Source of the DNA: Sphingopyxis sp.
GTDB lineage: Bacteria > Pseudomonadota > Alphaproteobacteria > Sphingomonadales > Sphingomonadaceae
Assembly: GCF_025869345.1 (NCBI RefSeq)
Contig: NZ_JAOZVW010000071.1
Location: 1-45,482 of the forward strand
DNA length: 45,482 nucleotides
Reading direction: 5' to 3'
Shown: positions 1-9,228 of the stretch, piece after piece
Numbering within the stretch: the stretch's first letter is position 1
Layout of the letters: each line of letters starts with the position of its first letter
The notes under the pieces: model-generated
The model's database searches: none
What the model was told of the DNA's origin: nothing
The model's input: the letters and a program-made list of their open reading frames with translations, nothing else
Translations under genes and position numbers: made by a program

Positions 1-54
1 GTCCCGCTTCCCAGCGTTGCTTAGCGGGACCCCGGATCAAGTCCGGGGTGACGA
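1..54. repeat. Partial copy of a REP-like inverted repeat
   Basis: Bases 1-8 pair perfectly with 23-30 (GTCCCGCT/AGCGGGAC), and 32-48 hold the palindrome CCCCGGATCAAGTCCGG with its closing bases. The stretch from 24 onward is the same as the right arm of the complete element at 1362-1437, so the window opens inside a second copy whose left arm is cut off. It lies immediately upstream of the thiolase gene. Confidence 0.75.
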
Positions 55-91
55 AGCAGCTAAATACCCCTGCCCCAATCGGAGACCCGAA

Positions 92-1306
92 ATGACCCTG
101 CGCCGCGCCGCCATCGTCGCCCCCATCCGCACCGCCGTCGGCAAGTTCGGCGGTTCGCTCTCGTCGATGACCGCGGGCGACCTCGGCGCCGTCATCCTGA
201 AGGCGCTTATGGAGCGCACCAAGGTCGACCCCGCGCGCGTCGACGACGTCGTCTTTTCGCAAGGCTACGGCAACGGCGAGGCGCCGTGCATCGGTCACTG
301 GTCGTGGCTCGCCGCGGGCCTGCCGCTCGCTGTGCCGGGATACCAGCTCGACCGCCGCTGCGGCTCAGGGCTGCAGGCGATCGTCAACGCCGCGATGATG
401 GTCCAGACCGGCATGTCCGATGTCGTCGTCGCGGGCGGCGTCGAATCGATGTCGAATGTCGAGCATTACAGCACCGACGTCCGCAAGGGCGTGCGCGCGG
501 GCAACCTCACCCTCCACGACCGGCTGACGCGCGGCCGCGTGATGTCGCAGCCGGTCGAGCGTTTCGGCGTCATCACCGGGATGATCGAAACCGCCGAAAA
601 TCTCGCCAAGGATTATGACATCAGCCGCGAGGCGTGCGACGCCTATGCGGTGCAGAGCCATCAGCGCGCCGCCGCCGCCTGGGCGAACGGCCTGTTCGAC
701 GACGAACTGGTGCCGGTGAGCGTGCCGCAGAAGAAGGGCGATCCGGTCGTCTTCGCGCACGACGAGGGCTATCGCGCCGACGCAAGCATGGAAACGCTCG
801 GCAAGCTGCGCGCGCTGGAAGGCGGCGTGGTCACGGCGGGCAATGCGAGCCAGCAGAATGACGCCGCCGCCGCCTGTCTCGTCGTCGCCGAGGACAAGCT
901 CGACGAACTCGGCCTCGAACCCATCGCCTGGTATCACAGCTCGGCGGCGGCGGGCTGCGATCCGAGCCGCATGGGCATCGGCCCCGTTCCCGCAGTCGAG
1001 CGCCTGTTCGCGCGGAACGGCCTCGGCTGGGGCGACATCGACCTCGTCGAGCTCAACGAGGCTTTCGCGCCGCAGGTGCTCGCGGTGCTCAAGGGCTGGG
1101 ACTGGTCCGACGACGACAGCCGGAACGAAATCCTCAACGTCAACGGATCGGGCATCTCGCTGGGTCACCCGATCGGCGCGACCGGCGGGCGCATCCTCGC
1201 CAATCTGACGCGCGAACTGGTTCGCAGGAACGGCCGCTATGGCCTTGAAACCATGTGCATCGGTGGCGGCCAGGGCATCGCGGCGATCTTCGAGCGCGCG
1301 GTTTGA
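92..1306 (+). CDS. Acetyl-CoA acetyltransferase (thiolase family)
   Basis: Thiolase of 404 residues, the normal family length, which cleaves 3-ketoacyl-CoA with CoA (or condenses two acyl-CoAs) in the cytoplasm. The acyl-accepting cysteine is Cys90 in RRCGSGLQA; NEAFAPQ, NGSGISLGHPIGATGGR and the second catalytic cysteine in CIGGGQG are all present near the C-terminus. The frame is open further upstream into the repeat, but ATG 92 has a GGAGA ribosome site at 81-85 and starts where thiolases start, so I chose it. It is followed by an acyl-CoA dehydrogenase and a hydroxyacyl dehydratase on the same strand, which points to a beta-oxidation-type route; a biosynthetic role cannot be excluded. The specific substrate is unknown. 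Confidence 0.93.
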   Translation: MTLRRAAIVAPIRTAVGKFGGSLSSMTAGDLGAVILKALMERTKVDPARVDDVVFSQGYGNGEAPCIGHWSWLAAGLPLAVPGYQLDRRCGSGLQAIVNAAMMVQTGMSDVVVAGGVESMSNVEHYSTDVRKGVRAGNLTLHDRLTRGRVMSQPVERFGVITGMIETAENLAKDYDISREACDAYAVQSHQRAAAAWANGLFDDELVPVSVPQKKGDPVVFAHDEGYRADASMETLGKLRALEGGVVTAGNASQQNDAAAACLVVAEDKLDELGLEPIAWYHSSAAAGCDPSRMGIGPVPAVERLFARNGLGWGDIDLVELNEAFAPQVLAVLKGWDWSDDDSRNEILNVNGSGISLGHPIGATGGRILANLTRELVRRNGRYGLETMCIGGGQGIAAIFERAV

Positions 1307-1361
1307 GGGAGCACGGATCGATAAGCATCAGGCGGTCACATTGAAACAAGACCTTCCTCCT

Positions 1362-1437
1362 CGTCACCCCGGACTTGATCCGGGGTCCAGCTTTTCACCG
1401 TTGTTGAGCGGGACCCCGGATCAAGTCCGGGGTGACG
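1362..1437. repeat. 27-bp perfect inverted repeat, REP-like element
   Basis: Left arm 1362-1388 and right arm 1411-1437 are exact reverse complements (27 bp) around a 22-bp loop. Each arm has its own inner palindrome (CCCCGGA-nnnnn-TCCGGGG), so both nested and long hairpins can form. It fills most of the 156-bp gap between the thiolase and acyl-CoA dehydrogenase genes, so it could shape mRNA stability or termination between them. Repeats of this look are frequent in sphingomonad genomes (general knowledge). Confidence 0.85.
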
Positions 1438-1462
1438 ATAGGAAAGGGGGGAGGTCCTGACG

Positions 1463-3058
1463 ATGCGTGCGAATCTAAATAGCGCTCTTGTAGCGGTACA
1501 GGCCTATCGCGGCGCGGCACAGGCGGCGCTCGCCGGGCGGCTGGCGGCGAACCCGATCGACCGCGAGCAGCGCGCGGCGCACGGCTTTGCGTGGGTCGCA
1601 ACGACGGTCGCGGCATTGGAAGCAACGCTTGCGTGGTTCGAGTCCGGCCAGGGCTCTAACCCGCTCGACGGCCAGATCGCCACCCTCGCTTTCGCCGAAG
1701 GCATCGGCCAGCTCACCGGCGGTTTGCCGATGGGGCAGAACGAAATCTTCCGCCCGGCCGATCTCGGCATCGCCGCCGCCGCGCGGGTGCTGGCGGACGC
1801 CTGCGCCGACCTGCTCGACGCCGACCATGCCGCAATGCGCGCCGCGGTCGCCGCCGCGCTCGCGGAAGGCCATTGGCCGAGCGAGACGCTGCACGACGCC
1901 GACCTCGACGCGATCCGCGAGCAGTATCGCCGCTTCACCGACGCCGCGATTATCCCGCACGCGCACGGCTGGCACCTCGCCAACGACCTGATCCCCGACG
2001 CCACCGTGCAGGCGATGGCCGAACTCGGCACCTTCGGCGTCTGTATCCCCGAGGAATTTGGCGGCCTCGGCCTCGGCAAGCTCGTGATGTGCCTCGTCAC
2101 CGAGGAATTGTCGCGCGGCTGGATCGGCGCGGGGTCGCTCGGCACGCGCTCGGAGATCGCGGGCGAACTGATCGCGATGGGCGGCACCGACACGCAGAAG
2201 GCCGAATGGCTGCCGAAGATCGCGAGCGGCGAGATTTTGCCCACCGCCGTGTTCACCGAACCCGACGTCGGCTCCGATCTCGGCTCGCTCCAGACACGCG
2301 CGCGGCGCGAAGGCGATCATTGGGTGATCGACGGCGCCAAGACCTGGATCACCCACGCCAGCCGCTCGGACCTGATGACCCTGCTCGCCCGGACCCTTCC
2401 GGATGCGAAAGGCTATGCCGGCCTGTCGATGCTGCTCGTCCCCAAGCCGCGCGGGACCGAGGCCGATCCTTTCCCCGCCACCGGCATGACCGGCAGCGAG
2501 ATCGAAGTGCTCGGCTATCGCGGGATGCGCGAATATGCGCTCCAGTTCGATGGGCTGACCGCGCCCGCCGACGCGCTGCTCGGCGGCGAGGAAGGGCAAG
2601 GTTTCAAGCAGCTCATGCGCACTTTCGAGGGCGCGCGTATCCAGACCGCCGCGCGCGCCGTCGGCGTCGCGCGCCGGGCGCTCGAACTCGGGCTGGGCTA
2701 TGCGCTCGCCCGCAAGCAGTTCGGTAAGGCGATCGTCCATTTCCCGCGCGTCGCCGACAAGCTCGCGATGAGCCTGGTCGATTTCGTCACCGCGCGCGAA
2801 CTCAGCTACGCCGCCGCGCGCGCCAAGGACTCGGGAAAGCGCTGCGACATCGAGGCGGGGATGGCGAAGCTGCTCGGCGCGCGCGCTGCCTGGTCGAATG
2901 CCGACGCGGCGCTGCAGATCCACGGCGGGAACGGCTATGCGCTCGAATATGAGATCAGCCGCGTGCTGTGCGACGCGCGCATCCTCAACATCTTCGAGGG
3001 CGCGGCGGAAATTCAGGCGCAGGTGATCGCGCGCGGGCTGACCGGGGGACGAAACTGA
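1463..3058 (+). CDS. Acyl-CoA dehydrogenase with N-terminal extension
   Basis: Flavoprotein that introduces the 2,3 double bond in an acyl-CoA. The 531-residue protein has about 150 extra helical residues before the usual ACAD fold. The FAD/substrate-binding middle domain shows FTEPDVGSDLGS and the WITHASRSDL strand; the C-terminal helical domain has RKQFGKAIVHFPRVADKLA and ends with IFEGAAEIQ, where Glu512 sits at the position of the catalytic base of medium-chain-type enzymes. ATG 1463 follows GGGAGG. The stop overlaps the start of the following dehydratase (TGATG), so the two are surely co-transcribed. The extension resembles that of fused 'long' ACADs used on unusual substrates, but I cannot assign a substrate. 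Confidence 0.92.
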   Translation: MRANLNSALVAVQAYRGAAQAALAGRLAANPIDREQRAAHGFAWVATTVAALEATLAWFESGQGSNPLDGQIATLAFAEGIGQLTGGLPMGQNEIFRPADLGIAAAARVLADACADLLDADHAAMRAAVAAALAEGHWPSETLHDADLDAIREQYRRFTDAAIIPHAHGWHLANDLIPDATVQAMAELGTFGVCIPEEFGGLGLGKLVMCLVTEELSRGWIGAGSLGTRSEIAGELIAMGGTDTQKAEWLPKIASGEILPTAVFTEPDVGSDLGSLQTRARREGDHWVIDGAKTWITHASRSDLMTLLARTLPDAKGYAGLSMLLVPKPRGTEADPFPATGMTGSEIEVLGYRGMREYALQFDGLTAPADALLGGEEGQGFKQLMRTFEGARIQTAARAVGVARRALELGLGYALARKQFGKAIVHFPRVADKLAMSLVDFVTARELSYAAARAKDSGKRCDIEAGMAKLLGARAAWSNADAALQIHGGNGYALEYEISRVLCDARILNIFEGAAEIQAQVIARGLTGGRN

Positions 3059-3909
3059 TGAGCGACTGGAGCGCATGGATCGGCCGCGAGGATGTCCGCC
3101 GCGACCATATCGATCCGGCCGCGGTGGCGCGCTGGCTCGCGACGCTCGATCGCGCCGCCCCGGCGGACGGCAGCGTCCCGCAGGCTTATCACTGGTGCTT
3201 CGGCCTGCCCGATGCGCCGACCGCGATCCTCGGCGCCGACGGCCATCCGGTGCGCGACGACAGCCCGAACAGCTTCCTGCCGCCGATCCCCCTGCCCCGC
3301 CGCATGTGGGCGGCGAGCAAGGTCGAATTTCTCCGCCCCCTGCGCCCCGGCCAGTCGGTGGCGCGCAGCTCGCGCGTTGCCGCGATCACCGAAAAACAGG
3401 GCGGCAGCGGCAAGCTCGTCTTCGCCGAAGTCGCCCACGAAACCCGCGGCGACGGTGAGCTGGCGGTGCGCGAGACGCAATCGATCGTCTTTCGCGAGCC
3501 GGCCCCCGCCGACGCTCCGCCTGCCCCGCCGCTGCCCGGCGATGGCAGTTTCGATCCGTCGCCGTGGGACGCGCACCGGATGATCGTTCCGTCGGAGGCG
3601 CTGCTGTTCCGCTATTCGGCGCTGACCTTCAACAGCCACCGCATCCACTATGATCTTCCCTATGCTTGCCAGCAGGAGGGCTATCGCGGCCTCGTCGTCC
3701 ACGGCCCGCTGACCGCGACATTGCTGCTCGACCTCGCGCAGCGGCGGTTCGGCGACAATGCCGTCAGGCGCTTCGACTTTCGCGGCACCTCGCCCGCCAT
3801 CTGCGGCGAGGACCTGCATCTTGCGCTGCGCGGCAGCGGCGATGCGATCGAGCTCGGTGCCTTTGCGGCCGACGGGCGGCAGGTGATGGCGGCAACCGCG
3901 GCCATCTGA
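3058..3909 (+). CDS. HTD2/MaoC-like hydroxyacyl-thioester dehydratase
   Basis: Double hot-dog protein of 283 residues resembling HTD2 / mesaconyl-C4-CoA hydratase-type enzymes, which hydrate or dehydrate acyl thioesters. Recognisable blocks are LPPIPLPRRMWAASKVEFLRP, then VFREP at the end of the first hot dog, and in the second half FNSHRIHYDLPYA followed by GLVVHGPLTATLLLD, typical of this family. The ATG at 3058 shares its A with the upstream stop; a longer upstream frame only runs over the end of the dehydrogenase gene. With thiolase and dehydrogenase it gives three of the four beta-oxidation steps; a 3-hydroxyacyl-CoA dehydrogenase is not seen here. Confidence 0.82.
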   Translation: MSDWSAWIGREDVRRDHIDPAAVARWLATLDRAAPADGSVPQAYHWCFGLPDAPTAILGADGHPVRDDSPNSFLPPIPLPRRMWAASKVEFLRPLRPGQSVARSSRVAAITEKQGGSGKLVFAEVAHETRGDGELAVRETQSIVFREPAPADAPPAPPLPGDGSFDPSPWDAHRMIVPSEALLFRYSALTFNSHRIHYDLPYACQQEGYRGLVVHGPLTATLLLDLAQRRFGDNAVRRFDFRGTSPAICGEDLHLALRGSGDAIELGAFAADGRQVMAATAAI

Positions 3910-3962
3910 CCGGGCGCGCATTTCCCTCTTCCATAAGATCGCGATGCGATTAAGCGGAGGTC

Positions 3963-5771
3963 ATGCGTCTCGCGACCATCACCAACTGGGCCTATGGCGC
4001 GACGGTCGTGCTGACGATCGCCTCATCGACGACGATGCTGCTCGCCTCGAACGCACAGCAGCGCGAGCGCGAGGCGGTCGAGCAGCGCTACCGGCTCGAT
4101 CAGGCGACCGCGACGCTGGGCGACGACATTTTCGCGCTGAGCGACCGCGCGCGCCAATATGTGAACAGCGGCGATGCGACCTATCTGGTCGGTTACCGCG
4201 CCGAGGCGGCGGCGCTCAAGCCGGTCGAGCAGCGGATCGCGCATATCGGCGATGCGGGGGCTTCCGAAAGCGAGCTTGCGGCGCTCGGCGAGGCGGTGCG
4301 GCTCGCCGACCTGCTTCGCGACGAGCAGAGCGCAGCGCTGGCGGCGCACGAGAAGGGCGATGAAGCACAGGCCCGCCAGATCCTGTTCGGCGCCGAATAT
4401 GAGCGGCAGCTCGACCGCGCCGAAATGGACCTCAGGCGCTTTCAGGACCGGCTCGAAAGCCGCACCGAACGGCAGGTCGCGGCCGCCACCGACCTGTCGC
4501 GGCTGTGGAAGCGCATGTCGGAGATCGTGCTCGCGCTGACCGCGCTGCTCGTGCTCTGCGTCCTCTATTTCGTCTTCAAGCAGCGCGTGCTGCATCCGGT
4601 CGTCAAACTGAGCGACGTCGTCAACCGCCTCGCCCGGCAGGATTTCGAGGCCGAACCGCCCGCGATCGACCAGATCGACGAGATCGGCGACATGGCGCAG
4701 GCGATCCGCATCTTCCGCGAGAACGGCCTCGAACGCCTGCGGCTGGAGGCCGAGCGCGACGCCGACCGGGCGATGCGCGACCTCTTGTCGCGGATGACGC
4801 AGCGGCTGCAGGGCTGCGACACGATGGACGATCTGAAAGAGGTCGTCGGCCGCTTCATGCCCGAGATCGCACCGGGACTCGCCGGATGCCTCTACCTGCT
4901 CGACCGGCGGCGCAATAGGGTGGTCGAGGCGACCAACTGGCTCGATCCCCTTCATTCGAGGCCCGAATTTTCGGCGCTTGCCTGCTGGGCGCTGCGGCGC
5001 GGCGTTCCGCATCGGCCCGCGGGCGCCAGCATCGATGTGCCGTGCGATCATGTCGAGCGCGCCGGCGACGCGCCGCTCGACACGCTGTGCCTGCCGCTGA
5101 TCGCACAGCGCGAGACGCTGGGGCTGCTCTATCTCGAACCCAGGGATGCGCAGGGCGACGGCCTGACCGGCCCCGAAATCTATCTCGACATATTGGCAGA
5201 GAATATCGGGCTCGCCGTCGCCAACCTCCAGCTCCGCGAAACGCTGCGCGAAATGGCGCTCGCCGATCCGCTCACCGGCCTGCCGAACCGGCGGCAGCTC
5301 GATCAGCTTCTGGAGGTGCAACTCGCAGAGGCCGGGCGGCTCGGCCGCGATCTCGGCTGCCTGATGGTCGACGTCGATCATTTCAAGCGCTTCAACGACG
5401 TCCACGGCCACGATGCCGGCGACATGATCCTGCGCGAAGTCGGGCGCGTGCTGGCGAATGCAACGCGCGAAGCGGGGCTCGCCTTCCGCTATGGCGGCGA
5501 GGAGTTCATGGTCCTGCTGCCGGGCTTTTCCGCCGACCAGGCAAGCGCGCGCGCCGAGGAAATCCGGCAGCGGATTGCCGGCCTGCAGCTCGGCAGCGAA
5601 GCGGGCAATCTTGGCCCCGTCACCGTCTCGATCGGGGTCGCGATCACGCCGCTCCATTGTCCGCCCGACCGGTTGGTGCGCACCGCCGACGCCGCGCTGC
5701 TGCGCGCGAAGGCGATGGGGCGCGACCGCGTCGAAATGGCGCAGCAGCGCGACGCGTTCGCCGCCACCTGA
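3963..5771 (+). CDS. Membrane-bound diguanylate cyclase (HAMP-GAF-GGDEF)
   Basis: Makes the second messenger c-di-GMP from two GTP. The 602 residues read: first membrane helix about 8-28, a helical periplasmic sensor about 30-180 rich in Glu/Arg, second membrane helix about 184-206, HAMP linker about 207-260, a GAF-like domain about 275-425, and GGDEF from about 440. The active-site loop is GGEEF at 511-515, so it should be active. The product-inhibition I-site, RxxD nine residues before that loop, reads REAG (502-505): the aspartate is gone, so feedback inhibition is probably weak or absent. The start follows AGCGGAGGTC. It ends 2 bp before the convergent aldehyde dehydrogenase stop. The signal sensed is unknown. 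Confidence 0.92.
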   Translation: MRLATITNWAYGATVVLTIASSTTMLLASNAQQREREAVEQRYRLDQATATLGDDIFALSDRARQYVNSGDATYLVGYRAEAAALKPVEQRIAHIGDAGASESELAALGEAVRLADLLRDEQSAALAAHEKGDEAQARQILFGAEYERQLDRAEMDLRRFQDRLESRTERQVAAATDLSRLWKRMSEIVLALTALLVLCVLYFVFKQRVLHPVVKLSDVVNRLARQDFEAEPPAIDQIDEIGDMAQAIRIFRENGLERLRLEAERDADRAMRDLLSRMTQRLQGCDTMDDLKEVVGRFMPEIAPGLAGCLYLLDRRRNRVVEATNWLDPLHSRPEFSALACWALRRGVPHRPAGASIDVPCDHVERAGDAPLDTLCLPLIAQRETLGLLYLEPRDAQGDGLTGPEIYLDILAENIGLAVANLQLRETLREMALADPLTGLPNRRQLDQLLEVQLAEAGRLGRDLGCLMVDVDHFKRFNDVHGHDAGDMILREVGRVLANATREAGLAFRYGGEEFMVLLPGFSADQASARAEEIRQRIAGLQLGSEAGNLGPVTVSIGVAITPLHCPPDRLVRTADAALLRAKAMGRDRVEMAQQRDAFAAT

Positions 5772-5773
5772 CG

Positions 5774-7207
5774 CTAGGCGGGCTGCGTCGCTTTCTTCCG
5801 CTGCACGATCGTCTGCGCATTGGTATATTCGAGCAGGCCTTCGACCCCGCCCTCGACCCCGACGCCCGACTGCTTCATCCCGCCGAACGCCGCGGTGGGC
5901 GACAGATGCTGGACCTCATTCACCCAGACCGTCCCGCTCGCGATACGCTGCGCAATCTCGAACGCCTTGTCCTCATCCGAGCCCCAGACCGAACCGCCGA
6001 GGCCGTAATCGGTCGCATTGGCGCGCGCGACGACCTCATCCAAGTCGTCGAACTTGAGGAGCGGCAGCACGGGGCCGAACTGTTCCTCCTGCACGATGCG
6101 GCTGTCCTCGGGCGGGTTGTCGAGGATGGTGACGGGGATGAAATAACCCGGCACCTCCGCCGCCTCGCCGCCGACGAGAAATGTATAGCCCTTGTCCTTG
6201 GCATCCTGAATCAGGTCGAGCACGCGGCGGTATTGCGCCTCGTTGTTGATCGGGCCGATTTGCGTGCCTTGCTCCGACCCGTCGCCGACCTTCACCGTCT
6301 TCGCATAGGCGACGAGCGCTTCCTTCAGCGGCTCGTAGATGTCCTTGTGGACATACATACGCTTGGTCGCGATGCAGATCTGGCCGTTGTTGCGGAAGGC
6401 GGCCCAGAAGAGCTCCTCGGCGACCTTTTCGACATCGACGTCGGGCATGACGATCGCGGCGTCGTTGCCGCCGAGTTCGAGCGTGACGCGCTTCAGCGTC
6501 GGCGCCGCCGATTCCATCACCCGGCGTCCCGTGGCGGTCGAGCCGGTGAAGCTGATCTTGTCGAAGCCCTTATGACTCGTCATCCACGGGCCGAGCGCAT
6601 CGCCGCCGGTGACGATGTTGAGCACGCCCGGCGGCAGCAGATCCTTGACCAGTTCGCCGAACTTGAGCGTCGCCAGCGGCGTGAAGGGCGAGGGTTTCAG
6701 CACCATCGCATTCCCCGCCAGCAGCGCCGGGCCGACCTTGAACATCGCGAGGATCATCGGGAAATTCCACGGCGCGATGGCGCCGACGACGCCGAGTGGG
6801 ACGTGGCGCGTCTCGCTATAGCGTTCGTCGCTGTCCTCGTTGACCGTGACCGGCAGATCGAGGCTCGCCGCGCCCATCAGCCAATAGCCCGCGCCCATGA
6901 TCTCGCCCTCAGCCTCGGCGTGCGGCTTGCCCTGTTCGGCGGTCAGCAGGCGCTTGAAGGCATCGGCGTTGGCGAGCACCGCCTGCCCCATCGCGTTCAG
7001 CGCGGCCTTGCGTTCGGCGATCGGGGTCGCGGCCCAGCCGGGAAAAGCGGCGCGCGCCGCGGCGACGGCGCGGTCGAGGTCGTCGCGGTCCGCATCGGGC
7101 ACGCTGGCGATCACGGCCTCGGTCGCGGGGTTGAGCACGTCGAAGCGGGCGCTGCCGGCCTCCAGCTTGCCGCCGATCAGCATCGCATAGTCGCGGTCGA
7201 AATTCAT
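5774..7207 (-). CDS. NAD(P)-dependent aldehyde dehydrogenase
   Basis: ALDH-superfamily enzyme of 477 residues that oxidises an aldehyde to its acid. Visible landmarks: APWNFP (oxyanion Asn148), FTGSTATG nucleotide loop at 220-227, general base Glu244 in ELGGN, nucleophile Cys278 in GQICIA and EEQFGPV towards the C-terminus. ATG 7207 is preceded by GAGGAGAG; the frame stays open upstream only across the alcohol dehydrogenase gene. It is the last gene of the minus-strand operon receptor-P450-AraC-alcohol dehydrogenase-ALDH, 11 bp after the previous stop, so the aldehyde is most likely the product of that alcohol dehydrogenase. Confidence 0.94.
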   Translation of the reverse strand: MNFDRDYAMLIGGKLEAGSARFDVLNPATEAVIASVPDADRDDLDRAVAAARAAFPGWAATPIAERKAALNAMGQAVLANADAFKRLLTAEQGKPHAEAEGEIMGAGYWLMGAASLDLPVTVNEDSDERYSETRHVPLGVVGAIAPWNFPMILAMFKVGPALLAGNAMVLKPSPFTPLATLKFGELVKDLLPPGVLNIVTGGDALGPWMTSHKGFDKISFTGSTATGRRVMESAAPTLKRVTLELGGNDAAIVMPDVDVEKVAEELFWAAFRNNGQICIATKRMYVHKDIYEPLKEALVAYAKTVKVGDGSEQGTQIGPINNEAQYRRVLDLIQDAKDKGYTFLVGGEAAEVPGYFIPVTILDNPPEDSRIVQEEQFGPVLPLLKFDDLDEVVARANATDYGLGGSVWGSDEDKAFEIAQRIASGTVWVNEVQHLSPTAAFGGMKQSGVGVEGGVEGLLEYTNAQTIVQRKKATQPA

Positions 7208-7218
7208 GGTATCTCTCC

Positions 7219-8331
7219 TCAGGGTATCAGCACGACCTTGATGCACTCGCCGCGCGCCTGCGCGGCAACGGCCTCGTTGATCCGGGCAAGCGGAAAGGTC
7301 TGGATCAGCGTGTCGAAGGGGAAGCGCCCCGCGGCGTGATGCGCGATCAGCTCGGGGATGAAGCGCTGCGGGTCGCTGTCGCCCTCGATGATCCCGATGA
7401 TGCGGTGCCCCGGGGTCATCAGCGCGGCGATGTTGACGCTGATCGCGGCGTCGCGTTGCGCGGGCACGCCGACGAGCCCGATCGCGCCATGGCTGCCGAG
7501 CGCGGCAAGCCCGGCCTCGATGACGGGAATGACGCCGCTGGTGTCGAACGCGAAATCGAGCCCGGCCGGAACGATCGCGCGCAGCGCTTCGGCCAGATCG
7601 CCAGCCTCGGCCGGATCGACGACATGCGTCGCGCCGAGCCTCCCGGCGATGTCGCGCCGCGCTGCGATCGGTTCGACGAGGATGATCGTCGAGCATCCCC
7701 GGATCACCGCGCCCATCACCGCCGCCAGCCCGACCGGGCCGCCGCCGAAGATCGCGATGCTCGACCCCGCGGGGCAGGCGAGCGAGTTCATCACGCCGCC
7801 CGCGCCGGTCTGGAAGCCGCAGCCGAGCGGCCCGAGCAGTTCGAGCGCGACCTTCGACGTATCGACCTTCACCACATTGCGCGCGCGCGTGACGGTCAGC
7901 GCCGAGAAAGAAGACTGACCGAAGAAATGCGACGTGATCCGCTCATCGCTCTTGGCATAGGCGGTCGAGCCGTCGTCGAGCCGCATCCCGGCATAGTTCA
8001 GCGGCACGAAGCTCTGGCAATAGCTCGGCAGATGCTCGTCGCAGCGCGGGCAGGCGCCGCAACTCGAAAAGCCGACGACGACCGCGTCGCCGACGGCGAG
8101 GCCTTCGACGCCCTCGCCCACCGCCTCGATCACCCCGGCGCCTTCATGGCCGAGCACCCCGGGCAGCGCAAAGGGCGCGAACTGGTCGCGGAAGATCAGA
8201 TCGGTGTGGCAGAGCCCGACCCCCGCGATCCGCACCCGCACCTCACCCGCGCGCGGCGCCTCGACCGCAATCGTCTCGATCGTGAAATCGCCGCCGGGCT
8301 GTCGCACCACGGCGGCCGTCGCTTCGGTCAT
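7219..8331 (-). CDS. Zinc alcohol dehydrogenase, aryl/benzyl-alcohol type
   Basis: Medium-chain zinc dehydrogenase, 370 residues, oxidising an alcohol to an aldehyde with NAD(P). Catalytic zinc ligands are in GLCHTD (Cys41, His42, Asp44) and GHE (His62, Glu63); the structural zinc cysteines are Cys91, Cys94, Cys97 and Cys105. The Rossmann motif FGGGPVGLA follows in the second half. The sequence LLGPLGCGFQTGAGGVMNSL is the hallmark of the XylB/benzyl-alcohol dehydrogenase and related terpene-alcohol group. It lies 12 bp after the AraC gene and 11 bp before the ALDH, forming the alcohol-to-acid pair that would process what the P450 makes. Exact substrate unknown. Confidence 0.93.
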   Translation of the reverse strand: MTEATAAVVRQPGGDFTIETIAVEAPRAGEVRVRIAGVGLCHTDLIFRDQFAPFALPGVLGHEGAGVIEAVGEGVEGLAVGDAVVVGFSSCGACPRCDEHLPSYCQSFVPLNYAGMRLDDGSTAYAKSDERITSHFFGQSSFSALTVTRARNVVKVDTSKVALELLGPLGCGFQTGAGGVMNSLACPAGSSIAIFGGGPVGLAAVMGAVIRGCSTIILVEPIAARRDIAGRLGATHVVDPAEAGDLAEALRAIVPAGLDFAFDTSGVIPVIEAGLAALGSHGAIGLVGVPAQRDAAISVNIAALMTPGHRIIGIIEGDSDPQRFIPELIAHHAAGRFPFDTLIQTFPLARINEAVAAQARGECIKVVLIP

Positions 8332-8343
8332 ATCCTTCTCCGT

Positions 8344-9228
8344 TCAATGAAGCCCGCGCCGTTCCTGCTGGCGATAGTCGCTCGGCGCCATGCCGAACCA
8401 GGCGCGGAAGGCGCGGCTGAAATGGCTCTGGCTGGTGAAACCCGTCGCCTCGGACAGCGCCGCGAGGCTGAGGTCGGTCTGGACGAGCATCTGCTGTGCG
8501 CGGTCGAGCCGCGCCTTCATCACATATTGGTGCGGCGAAATGCCCGTCGCCTTCTTGAACAGGCGGCAGAAATGCGACGGCGTCACCCCCGCGACCGCCG
8601 CCATCGCTTCGAGGCTATGCTCTTCCGCCGGGTTGGCGAGCACCGCGTTCATGATCTTGTGGAGGCGGTAGGCCGAAAAATCCGACACCGGGATTTCGGT
8701 GGGATTGCCATGCGCGGGCGGTCCCGAGAGGATATGCGCCTTGAGCGCATTGACCATCGCCGAGACATAGGCGGTGCGCTCCTCGGCCTGCGGCGCGTAA
8801 AGCTCGGCGAGGATCTGGCGGGTCAGCGCGACCCCCAGCGGATCGGCGAAGGCGAAGCGCATCCTGCTGAACTGATCGGCGTGCGGCTGCCCCGCGAGCA
8901 CGTCCGACGACATCGACAGCGTCACGACGTCGAGCTCGCCATCGACGAGCCAGCCGGTCGGCATCCCCGCTGGGACGATCGTCGCGCAGCCGGGGATCGA
9001 GCTCGTCTCGGTCCAGCCGTCCCTGTCCCAGGTCTTTACCTGCGGCTTGCCCGCGACATGGACGGTGAAGATCGGCTGCGGCAGCGCGGGCAAGGTATAG
9101 CTGCCGACGAACTGGCGCCAGCGGCAGAGCGACCAGCCGTCGCCGAACGACCCCATCTCGACATCGGGCGCGCGGCCGAGGACGTCGCAGATGATCTCCT
9201 TATTATCCCAGACGCTGTCCTGTTTCAC
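8344..9228 (-). CDS. AraC-family transcriptional activator
   Basis: 294-residue regulator. The N-terminal two thirds is a ligand-sensing domain I cannot assign; the C-terminal 100 residues hold the two AraC helix-turn-helix units (SLEAMAAVAGVTPSHFCRLF and LAALSEATGFTSQSHFSRAF, then the conserved FGMAPSDYR). The start is GTG at 9228, overlapping the P450 stop as GTGA, so it is translated from the same mRNA as the enzymes it probably controls. A regulator in the middle of its own catabolic operon implies positive autoregulation by the substrate or an oxidised intermediate (inference). Confidence 0.92.
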   Translation of the reverse strand: MKQDSVWDNKEIICDVLGRAPDVEMGSFGDGWSLCRWRQFVGSYTLPALPQPIFTVHVAGKPQVKTWDRDGWTETSSIPGCATIVPAGMPTGWLVDGELDVVTLSMSSDVLAGQPHADQFSRMRFAFADPLGVALTRQILAELYAPQAEERTAYVSAMVNALKAHILSGPPAHGNPTEIPVSDFSAYRLHKIMNAVLANPAEEHSLEAMAAVAGVTPSHFCRLFKKATGISPHQYVMKARLDRAQQMLVQTDLSLAALSEATGFTSQSHFSRAFRAWFGMAPSDYRQQERRGLH

